Assembly: GCA_910584195.1 (NCBI GenBank)
Contig: CAJTYV010000040.1
Span: forward strand, 1 to 19,499
Origin: an uncultured Ruminococcus sp.
GTDB lineage: Bacteria; Bacillota; Clostridia; Oscillospirales; Ruminococcaceae
DNA: 19,499 nucleotides
Reading direction: 5' to 3'
The notes under the pieces are model-generated. The model saw nothing but the letters and a program-made list of their open reading frames with translations, did no database searches and was not told the DNA's origin. The stretch's first letter is position 1, and every line of letters starts with the position of its first letter. Of this stretch, positions 13,486 to 19,499 are shown one piece after another. Both the position numbers and the translations under genes were made by a program.

Positions 13486-14103
13486 ATGGCAAGTAAGAAG
13501 AATAAAGTAAAATTCGGTTTGCAGAGTGTATACTGGGCGAAAATCATTGAATGGGGTGAAGACCCGGACGGCAACAAGACAGTACCAGTATATGCTTCTT
13601 CAAAGCATCTTCCGGGTGCTGTAAGCCTTTCCATTGATGCAAACGGTGAGGCAGAAAATTTTTACGCCGATAACGGTGTATATTACGTTATCAACAACAA
13701 TGCAGGATATACCGGTGACCTTGAAATTGCCCTTATCACCACAGAATTTGCAACAGAAATTCTGGGCGAAATACTTGATAACAATGGGGTTCTGGTTGAA
13801 AAGAATGACGGCGAACTTTCGCAGTTTGCTCTTATGTTTGAGTTCCTTGGTGACAAGCACCACATCAGACACGTTATGTATTGCTGCTCTGCTTCACGTC
13901 CTGCCACAGAATCTTCAACTACCGAGGAAAGCACGGAGGTTAAGACGGAAAAGCTGACACTCAAGGCTACTCCTTTGCCGACAGGTCTTGTAAAGTCAAA
14001 AACAACCGAAAGTACATCTGATACGGTTTACAATAACTGGTTCAAGATGCCTTACAATCCAAACACAGAACCAAAAACAACCACTACAACTAAGACTTCA
14101 TAA
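13486..14103 (+). CDS. Phage major tail protein (phi13 family)
   Basis: A 205-aa tail tube protein: KVKFGLQSVYWAKIIE at the start, LPGAVSLSIDANGEAENFYADNGVYYVINNNAGYTGDLEIALI in the middle, and a long Thr/Ser-rich segment near 147-160. These match the phi13-type major tail proteins that stack as hexamers around the tape measure. GGAGG precedes the ATG at a normal distance. The low-complexity TEESTEVKTEK and TTTTTKTS stretches are likely surface-exposed. Confidence 0.88.
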   Translation: MASKKNKVKFGLQSVYWAKIIEWGEDPDGNKTVPVYASSKHLPGAVSLSIDANGEAENFYADNGVYYVINNNAGYTGDLEIALITTEFATEILGEILDNNGVLVEKNDGELSQFALMFEFLGDKHHIRHVMYCCSASRPATESSTTEESTEVKTEKLTLKATPLPTGLVKSKTTESTSDTVYNNWFKMPYNPNTEPKTTTTTKTS

Positions 14104-14115
14104 GGAGGTACAGCT

Positions 14116-14496
14116 ATGGCTATCAAGAAAAATATTACAATCGATGGTATTGAAGTGCCTTTCAAGGCGAGTGCAGCAGTGCCCCGCCTGTACCGTCTTA
14201 AATTTCACAGGGATATTTACAAGGACTTCGCATCACTTAAAACCGATGTTGAAGAGGGCGATGAAAATAAGAGCGAACTTGATATTGAAAGCCTTGAGGT
14301 TTTCGAGAACATCGCATACATCATGGCAAAACACGCTGACCCTGAAAATGTTCCCGACAGCCCCGATGATTTCCTTGAACAGTTCAACACATTCAGTATT
14401 TATGAAATTCTTCCACAGCTGATAGAATTATGGGGACTGAATACTGCTGTGCAGGTTGAGTCTAAAAAAAACATCGCCCGACTGACCGACCGATGA
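14116..14496 (+). CDS. Tail assembly chaperone, first frame (gpG-like)
   Basis: A 126-aa protein placed between the major tail and tape measure genes, as for lambda gpG. It has KNITIDGIEVPFKASAAVPRLYRLKFHRDIYKDF at the start and acidic helices after. It would bind the tape measure and keep it soluble until tube polymerisation. AAGGAGGT lies upstream. Near its end is A AAA AAC in the zero frame, where a -1 slip would yield a 181-aa fusion with the second frame. Confidence 0.85.
   Translation: MAIKKNITIDGIEVPFKASAAVPRLYRLKFHRDIYKDFASLKTDVEEGDENKSELDIESLEVFENIAYIMAKHADPENVPDSPDDFLEQFNTFSIYEILPQLIELWGLNTAVQVESKKNIARLTDR
14466..14472 (+). promoter_or_regulatory. Candidate -1 ribosomal frameshift site (A AAA AAC)
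   Basis: The heptamer A AAA AAC fits the X XXY YYZ rule in the zero frame of the gpG-like gene (codons aaa 14467-14469 and aac 14470-14472). After a -1 slip the frame stays open through HRPTDRP into the second chaperone frame, to 14660. A 7-bp hairpin, AGCTCGG/CCGAGCT (14527-14551), lies downstream but about 55 nt away. Confidence 0.75.
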
Positions 14497-14660
14497 CAAC
14501 GCCTCTTTTTCTCCTAAGATGCAAACAGCTCGGCCTTTCTATGACCGAGCTGGATTTGCTTACGATTGGACTTATCAATGATATGTTCACGGAACGTGAA
14601 AATGATGATTATACTGGTTGGCACGAACTTGCTTCTCAGGCGGATTTTGATGCATTCTGA
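14493..14660 (+). CDS. Tail assembly chaperone, second frame (gpT-like extension)
   Basis: A short 55-codon frame beginning MTTPLFLLRCKQLGLSMTE and ending WHELASQADFDAF, too short for routine gene finding. It is the -1 frame relative to the gpG-like gene and overlaps its stop in ATGA. In siphophages this part is made as a GT-type fusion by programmed frameshifting. LGLSMTELDLLTIGLINDMF followed by a W-containing acidic tail fits the T domains of Gram-positive phages. Expression could also occur by reinitiation at the ATG. A residue-rich T domain would bind the tail tube protein. Confidence 0.8.
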   Translation: MTTPLFLLRCKQLGLSMTELDLLTIGLINDMFTERENDDYTGWHELASQADFDAF

Positions 14661-14661
14661 T

Positions 14662-15039
14662 TCAGCATATGTGTGCTTGTAGCCATGCTAATAATTGCTC
14701 AGCAGATATTTCTCCAGCGGCAACATCAAGCACTAACTGTATAAACTCTGCATCTTCATATTCAACTTCGATATCATTCAATGCAAGAAAAACGAGCATG
14801 GCATGAGCACCGATTCTCTTGTTTCCGTCAACAAAAGCGTGATTTTTAATTAGGCTGTATCCTAAACGTGCGGCTTTATCAACAATTGTAGGGTACAATT
14901 CCATTCCTGAAAATGTTTGAAACGGAGCATTCAGAGCCGATTCAAGCAATCCCTCGTCACGAATTTCGGGCGAACCGCCCGACTGAGCAATAACATCTTT
15001 ATGAAGTAATATTACCTGTTGTTTTGTCAGACGAATCAT
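14662..15039 (-). CDS. doc: Fic/Doc-family death-on-curing toxin
   Basis: A 125-aa Doc-type Fic-fold toxin; P1 Doc phosphorylates EF-Tu and stops translation, and relatives may use other nucleotides. The Fic motif HAFVDGNKRIG is at residues 67-77 with catalytic His67; RDEGLLESALNAPFQTFSG (27-45) is typical of the family. It overlaps the antitoxin stop by ATGA and is therefore co-translated with it. Its stop is only 1 nt from the tail chaperone stop on the other strand, so the module fits the junction exactly. Its conserved residues look intact, implying an active toxin, which is consistent with a stability or defence cargo. Confidence 0.92.
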   Translation of the reverse strand: MIRLTKQQVILLHKDVIAQSGGSPEIRDEGLLESALNAPFQTFSGMELYPTIVDKAARLGYSLIKNHAFVDGNKRIGAHAMLVFLALNDIEVEYEDAEFIQLVLDVAAGEISAEQLLAWLQAHIC

Positions 15040-15278
15040 TTAGCAAGCTCCTCATATATAGCAGCATTACGTTTTAACAGTTTTTTTGAAACGTCAAGAA
15101 CATCTTCATCTGCCGCAATTTCATCAGATTCAGCATCATCAAATACTTTAACTTCATAGCGTGGCTTATTGTTTTTAAAAATAATAGCTGTGCCATATTG
15201 GTCAACAATTCTTGTTACCATAGAAAAATTCTGGTTAGCTTCTGTCATAGAAACAATTGTGTTTGTATCAATATTCAT
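15036..15278 (-). CDS. phd: Phd/YefM-type antitoxin
   Basis: An 80-aa antitoxin. The N terminus, TIVSMTEANQNFSMVTRIVDQYGTAIIFKNNKPRYEV, is the Phd/YefM DNA-binding fold; the C-terminal acidic helical part (residues 47-80) would wrap the toxin. It should neutralise Doc and, as a complex, repress its own promoter. The start at 15278 has GGAGGTG just upstream. It lies antisense to the tail operon. Confidence 0.9.
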   Translation of the reverse strand: MNIDTNTIVSMTEANQNFSMVTRIVDQYGTAIIFKNNKPRYEVKVFDDAESDEIAADEDVLDVSKKLLKRNAAIYEELAK

Positions 15279-15299
15279 ACGAACACCTCCTTCGTTTCT

Positions 15300-15328
15300 A
15301 TTATATCATAATGTTAGGATAAATTCAA
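15300..15328 (-). promoter_or_regulatory. Promoter of the Phd/Doc module
   Basis: On the minus strand: TTGAAT (15328-15323), a 17-bp spacer and TATAAT (15305-15300), then GGAGGTG before the antitoxin ATG. The -35 box lies about 20 nt from the tape measure ribosome binding site on the other strand. Operator half-sites for Phd are not clear to me. Confidence 0.75.
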
Positions 15329-15360
15329 CCTATTTTCTAAAAAAAGTGAGGTGAACACCC

Positions 15361-18300
15361 ATGGCAAACAGAATCAAAGGCATAACCGTTGAAATCGGCG
15401 GTGATACCACCAAACTTTCAAAAGCTCTTGAAGGCGTCAACAAAACCATAAAGAACACGCAGACACAGCTGAAAGACGTGGAAAAACTCCTGAAACTTGA
15501 CCCAAAGAACACAGAACTCCTTTCACAGAAACAGAAACTTTTAGCTGACAGCATTTCTGCTATAAAGGATAAACTTGCAACTTTGAAAACTGCCGCTGAA
15601 CAGGCAAACGCTGCACTTGCCAAAGGTGATATCACCCAGGAACAGTATGATGCCTTACAGCGTGAAATTATTGAAACTGAACAGGAACTTCGCAATCTCG
15701 AAAGTGAAGCCAATAAAGCGTCCGATTCTCTTAGTAAAATAGGTGCGGCGGGAGAAGTTTTACAGAATGTCGGGGACAAAATTTCTGATGTGGGCGGTAA
15801 ACTTACAACTCATGTTACTGTTCCGATTATGGCGGCAGGAATTGCGGCTGTAAAGACAGCATCTGACTTTGATTCTGCTATGTCAAAGGTTGCGGCTGTA
15901 TCCGGTGCTACCGGTGATGACCTTGACAAACTTCGTGACAAGGCTCGTGAAATGGGCAGTAAGACCAAGTTTTCAGCATCGGAAGCCGCCGAGGCTATGA
16001 ACTATATGGCAATGGCAGGCTGGAAAACAAATGATATGCTGTCGGGCATTGACGGCATTATGAACCTTGCGGCTGCCAGTGGTGAAGACCTTGCGACAAC
16101 ATCGGATATTGTTACAGACGCATTGACCGCTTTCGGATTGTCAGCTGCTGACAGCGGTCATTTTGCTGATGTACTTGCGGCGGCAAGTTCTAATGCAAAT
16201 ACAAATGTATCAATGCTTGGCGAATCATTCAAGTATTGTGCTCCGATTGCAGGTGCTTTGGGATTCTCCTGCGAAGATACGGCAGAGGCTCTCGGTCTTA
16301 TGGCTAATGCAGGTATCAAATCAACGCAGTCCGGTACTTCAATGCGTTCAATTATGACAGCGCTTTCCGGTGATGTGAAATTCTGCTCTGAAACTTTCGG
16401 AGAAATGGAGATTGCAACCACCAATTCTGACGGCTCAATGCGTGAACTATCCGACATCTTGGCTGACTGCCGTGTTGCTTTTAATCAGATGACAGAATCC
16501 GAAAAAGCAAGTGCGGCACAAGCTCTTGTTGGTAAGAATGCTATGTCCGGTTTTCTTGCTCTTATGAATGCCGCACCGCAGGATATTGATAAGCTGTCGG
16601 GTGCTATTGCAAATTGTGACGGCACATCTCTTTCTATGGCTGAAACCATGCAGGATAATCTCGGCGGTCAGCTGACAATCCTGAAATCACAGCTTGAGGA
16701 ACTGGCTATTTCTTTCGGTGAAATTCTTATGCCTGTTATCCGTGAGATTGTCACGAAGATACAGGCATTTATTGATAAACTTAATGCAATGGACCCTGCC
16801 ACAAAACAGACGATTGTAAAAATCGCTCTTGTTGCTGCGGCAATGGGTCCTTTATTAGTGGTTATTGGAAAGGTCATATCATCGGTGGGAGGTCTGATGA
16901 CTTTTATAGGAAAAGTTCCAACAATGATTGCAGGTGCTAAGACAGCATTCTCCACTCTTGGTGCTGCGATTGGTGGAATTTCTGCTCCTGTTGTAGCAGT
17001 TGTTGCTGTAATAGCAGTGCTTATTGCCGCATTTGTACATCTGTGGAATACTAATGAGGGTTTCAAAAACAGCATACTTTCTATATGGGAAGAGATAAAA
17101 GCTACATTCGAAAGGCTTACTTCCGGTATTGTTGACCGAATCAACGCTCTCGGCTTTGATTTTGAGAACTTCGGCGAACTGGTAAAGGCTATATGGAATG
17201 GACTTTGTGAAATTCTCGCACCGATGTTTGAGGGCGTATTTCAGAACATATCCAATATCTTCACTTTCGTTACATATACCATTTTAAGCGTTCTTGATAT
17301 ATTTATCGGTCTGTTTACCGGTGACTGGGAGCAGTGCTGGAACGGTATAAAAGGTATTTTCACAGGAATATGGGATTTTGTTGTAAACACATTCAGCAAT
17401 ATTTTGAATACCCTTAAAGGTGTGGCAGATGTATTCCTCGACTGGTTCGGTACTTCATGGGATGAAGTGTGGACGGCAATCAAAGATTTCTTCATTGGTA
17501 TATGGGACAGCATCTGTTCTTTCTTCCAGTCAATTGCTGATTTTTTCGTAAACACATGGAATGCAATATCTTCTTTCTTTACAGGCATCGTAACTGCTAT
17601 TCACGATACAGCAGTTTCCATTTTTACTGCGGTTTATGATTTCTTTGCAGGAATCCTTACAAGCATACACGATTTCTTTTCTACGATATTCAACGCAATA
17701 TGGACAGCAGTTTCAAACGTATTTACCAGTATTTATGATACGATTACAAGCATATGGAATGCGATATATGAGTTCATTTCTCCATTGCTTGAGGCTTTCA
17801 GATACCTGTTTGAAACCATTTTTGAGGCTATCCATATTATTATCAGTAATGTCATGGACTGGATTTCTGAAAAGATACAGGCTATATGGAACGGTATTGT
17901 TGAGTTTATTACTCCACTGCTTGAGGGAATCAAGAACTTTTTCCAGACAATATGGAATGCAATTTCTAATGCGATCTCAGCGGCTCTGAGTACAATCTCA
18001 AATACCATATCAAGCGTATGGAATGCAATTTCAGGCTTTATTTCCGGCGTGATGAATACAATCAAGTCTGTATTCTCATCAATCTGGAATGCCATCAGCG
18101 GTGCGATTTCAAGTGTTGTAAACGTAATCAAAAACACAATATCTTCTGTCTGGAACAGTATTTCTTCTACGATTTCATCAGTAATGAATACCATTAAATC
18201 AACTATCACAAGTATATGGGACAACGTAAAATCTGCCGTTTCAAATACAATCGGTGGGATTTACGATACAATAAAGGGTGGATTTGATAAGGCTGTAAAT

Positions 18301-18777
18301 TTTGTAAAGGGACTTGCCAGTGACGCTTTTAACTGGGGCAAGGATATTATCAGCGGTATTGTTAACGGTATCAAAAGCTGTATCAACTGGATTTCCGATG
18401 CCTGTACCGATGTTGCCGATACAATCAGAAGTTATCTGCACTTCTCTGTACCGGATGTAGGTCCGCTGACTGATTACGAAAGCTGGATGCCTGACTTCAT
18501 GCAGGGCTTAGCAGACGGTATCATAAAAAGCAAAAAGGTTGTGGCAAAGGCGGTATCCAGTGTTGCTGATACTATGAAACTTTCGCTCACTTCTGATCTT
18601 AACTACAAAATAGACGGCATGACTGGGGCTATTATGAATGGCTCTGCTGAAAGTTCTGTTATAAATAACTACTACAATAACGACAACAGCCGGACAGTAA
18701 ATCAGACCAATAATAGTCCGAAATCACTGTCACGGCTGGAAATTTATAGGTTGACGAGGAATGCATTGAACACTTAA
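15361..18777 (+). CDS. Phage tail tape measure protein
   Basis: A 1138-aa protein that sets tail length, passes through the tube and is released at infection. Residues 1-135 are coiled coil (GDTTKLSKALEGVNKTIKNT and on). The conserved TP901-type core is near 150-420 (AVKTASDFDSAMSKVAAVSGATGDDL, FSASEAAEAMNYMAMAGW). Two hydrophobic segments lie at about 484-517 and 542-562. A region from about 711 to 953 carries an aromatic residue every 22 residues. The last 150 residues include YLHFSVPDVGPLTDYESWMPDFM, common near the C terminus of such proteins. GTGAGGTG precedes the ATG. At the usual 0.15 nm per residue the tail would be about 170 nm long (inference). Confidence 0.95.
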   Translation: MANRIKGITVEIGGDTTKLSKALEGVNKTIKNTQTQLKDVEKLLKLDPKNTELLSQKQKLLADSISAIKDKLATLKTAAEQANAALAKGDITQEQYDALQREIIETEQELRNLESEANKASDSLSKIGAAGEVLQNVGDKISDVGGKLTTHVTVPIMAAGIAAVKTASDFDSAMSKVAAVSGATGDDLDKLRDKAREMGSKTKFSASEAAEAMNYMAMAGWKTNDMLSGIDGIMNLAAASGEDLATTSDIVTDALTAFGLSAADSGHFADVLAAASSNANTNVSMLGESFKYCAPIAGALGFSCEDTAEALGLMANAGIKSTQSGTSMRSIMTALSGDVKFCSETFGEMEIATTNSDGSMRELSDILADCRVAFNQMTESEKASAAQALVGKNAMSGFLALMNAAPQDIDKLSGAIANCDGTSLSMAETMQDNLGGQLTILKSQLEELAISFGEILMPVIREIVTKIQAFIDKLNAMDPATKQTIVKIALVAAAMGPLLVVIGKVISSVGGLMTFIGKVPTMIAGAKTAFSTLGAAIGGISAPVVAVVAVIAVLIAAFVHLWNTNEGFKNSILSIWEEIKATFERLTSGIVDRINALGFDFENFGELVKAIWNGLCEILAPMFEGVFQNISNIFTFVTYTILSVLDIFIGLFTGDWEQCWNGIKGIFTGIWDFVVNTFSNILNTLKGVADVFLDWFGTSWDEVWTAIKDFFIGIWDSICSFFQSIADFFVNTWNAISSFFTGIVTAIHDTAVSIFTAVYDFFAGILTSIHDFFSTIFNAIWTAVSNVFTSIYDTITSIWNAIYEFISPLLEAFRYLFETIFEAIHIIISNVMDWISEKIQAIWNGIVEFITPLLEGIKNFFQTIWNAISNAISAALSTISNTISSVWNAISGFISGVMNTIKSVFSSIWNAISGAISSVVNVIKNTISSVWNSISSTISSVMNTIKSTITSIWDNVKSAVSNTIGGIYDTIKGGFDKAVNFVKGLASDAFNWGKDIISGIVNGIKSCINWISDACTDVADTIRSYLHFSVPDVGPLTDYESWMPDFMQGLADGIIKSKKVVAKAVSSVADTMKLSLTSDLNYKIDGMTGAIMNGSAESSVINNYYNNDNSRTVNQTNNSPKSLSRLEIYRLTRNALNT
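17491..18219 (+). repeat. 66-bp/22-residue periodic repeat region in the tape measure gene
   Basis: Codons at 17491, 17557, 17623, 17689, 17755, 17821, 17887, 17953, 18019, 18085, 18151 and 18217 all encode Trp or Phe, exactly 66 nt apart (residues 711 to 953). The last six are all Trp, usually in the context (I/V)WNAIS. DNA identity between units is partial, so the periodicity is kept by the protein rather than by recent duplication alone. Confidence 0.85.
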
Positions 18778-18804
18778 AAAGGAGCAATTTGTGGTCGCTC
18801 CTTT
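18778..18804. terminator. Intrinsic terminator between the tape measure and the antisense gene
   Basis: AAAGGAGC (18778-18785) pairs perfectly with GCTCCTTT (18797-18804) around an 11-nt loop. On the minus strand the stem is followed by TTTTTAAG, a good T-tract, serving the antisense gene at 18823-19437. On the plus strand TTTGTCTCT follows, a weaker but possible terminator for the tail operon. Confidence 0.7.
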
Positions 18805-18822
18805 GTCTCTACAAATGGGAAT

Positions 18823-19437
18823 TTATAAGCAAGTCAAACAAGATACGATATTATATGCATATGGCTTTGAATTGATTTCCCAAACAATAGGTATTGAAAA
18901 TGCCAAATAGCTCACTTCGCTCTTTAATGCTTCAACAACGATATACTTTAACCCATTTGATGTCATATCCACCAATTCAAGAGCGACTTCTCGTTTTGTA
19001 TAACCACACATAGATGAATCAGGAACATCATTTGGAATATTCCCTAATGTCCATTCTAAATACTCTGTATCTGGTCCGCCAATACCGTATGTATATTCTT
19101 CTAACTCCGCAACTTCATTCACAGTATATTCATCTCCGTCATCACTAACCAATCCTCCAGCAGAACAAAAAATGTACAGTTCATCATTCACATTAAAATT
19201 ATCGGTATATATTGATATACTTATTGCTCCAAGAGGCTTTATTTCAATGTCGTTTTCATCCCAATAGCTATCATATTCTGATTTTTCATATTCAAACTCA
19301 ATAGGTTTTCCATTTAGTAATAATTGGATATATCCAAAAGGTAATTCAAGTCTACTAGTAGTCATAAATATTTCATCTCCGCTATTTTTATCGGCAATTA
19401 CAGCGTCAGTTTCCGATTTGTAGGTATGATACCCCAC
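18823..19437 (-). CDS. Hypothetical protein, possibly 5'-truncated
   Basis: A 204-aa acidic protein of no family I recognise. It is Asp/Glu- and Tyr-rich, beta-strand-like (RLELPFGYIQLLLNGKPIEFEYEK; GAISISIYTDNFNVNDELYIFCSAGG), and has no signal peptide or clear membrane segment. The first possible start in frame is a GTG at 19437 with no ribosome binding site; an internal ATG at residue 25 has a GGAG at a long distance. The sequence from 19448 looks like the end of an insertion sequence, so the true start may have been cut off. It is antisense to the tail operon, in the place where distal tail genes would be expected, which makes it a third cargo candidate. Confidence 0.6.
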   Translation of the reverse strand: MGYHTYKSETDAVIADKNSGDEIFMTTSRLELPFGYIQLLLNGKPIEFEYEKSEYDSYWDENDIEIKPLGAISISIYTDNFNVNDELYIFCSAGGLVSDDGDEYTVNEVAELEEYTYGIGGPDTEYLEWTLGNIPNDVPDSSMCGYTKREVALELVDMTSNGLKYIVVEALKSEVSYLAFSIPIVWEINSKPYAYNIVSCLTCL

Positions 19438-19447
19438 ATTTTGTTTA

Positions 19448-19499
19448 GAGCCTGTTCACATTAAAATATAGCATCAAAAATCATAGCAAGCTGAACAAT
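19448..19499. mobile_element. Possible insertion sequence end (window edge)
   Basis: GAGCCTGTTCACATTAAAAT, preceded by TTTA, resembles the terminal inverted repeats of some IS5-like elements (GAGxCTGTTCA type). No transposase is visible because the window ends 52 bp later, so this rests only on the terminal motif and on the missing start of the neighbouring gene. Confidence 0.25.

Noticed and set aside
1..19499. tRNA genes, rRNA genes, attachment sites or replication origin
   Set aside because: I looked for cloverleaf-type GGTTC boxes, long direct repeats at junctions and iteron arrays, and found none that I can support by eye.

Overview
The window is most simply read as part of a prophage, or of a phage genome, from a low-to-moderate GC Firmicute, probably a gut Clostridia/Ruminococcus-like (Oscillospiraceae) host. 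The reasons are strong GGAGG-type ribosome binding sites, consensus sigma-70/A promoters, an HK97-type siphovirus head-tail gene order, a major tail protein of the phi13 type and an Ll.LtrB-like group II intron. No integrase, attachment site, tRNA, rRNA or CRISPR array is visible, so the ends of the element lie outside the window.

Region 1 (1-3682) is a row of small accessory genes in monocistronic or short cassettes: a glutamine-synthetase-fold amidoligase, a gamma-glutamylcyclotransferase-like protein, a zinc ribbon, a 120-aa protein of unknown function, a DUF3846 protein and a very acidic 113-aa protein. The cassettes share promoters (three have an identical TTTAGCGGGTTGC block over the -35 box, and all have an exact 17-bp spacer). 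They also share purine-rich leaders with ACGGAGGAA ribosome binding sites, and three of the gaps hold a related structured element. Arginine codons here are almost all AGA, unlike the late genes.

Region 2 (3683-5523) has a promoter with an overlapping palindrome, a short leader ending in a candidate intrinsic terminator, and then the large terminase gene. No small terminase gene is visible. Region 3 (5524-10231) holds an antisense FrlD/PfkB-type sugar kinase with its own promoter, then the portal gene, split by a full-length 2.5-kb group IIA intron carrying an intact LtrA-type reverse transcriptase/maturase/HNH protein. Splicing at 7018/7019 and 9520/9521 restores an HK97 portal of 418 residues.

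Region 4 (10228-14660) is the head and tail morphogenesis operon: a ClpP-like prohead protease broken by a one-base deletion, the HK97 major capsid protein, three head-tail connector/completion proteins, a probable tail terminator, the major tail protein, and two tail assembly chaperone frames joined by a canonical A AAA AAC slippery site. Region 5 (14662-15328) is an antisense Phd/Doc toxin-antitoxin module. Region 6 is the 1138-aa tape measure gene with a strict 22-residue aromatic repeat, then a terminator and an antisense gene of unknown function whose 5' end abuts a possible insertion sequence end.

Together the phage genes would package DNA (TerL), form the portal and capsid, and build a long non-contractile tail. 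Three antisense cargo units sit exactly at junctions between late genes. The broken protease, the missing small terminase and the need to splice the portal raise the question of whether the element can still make particles.
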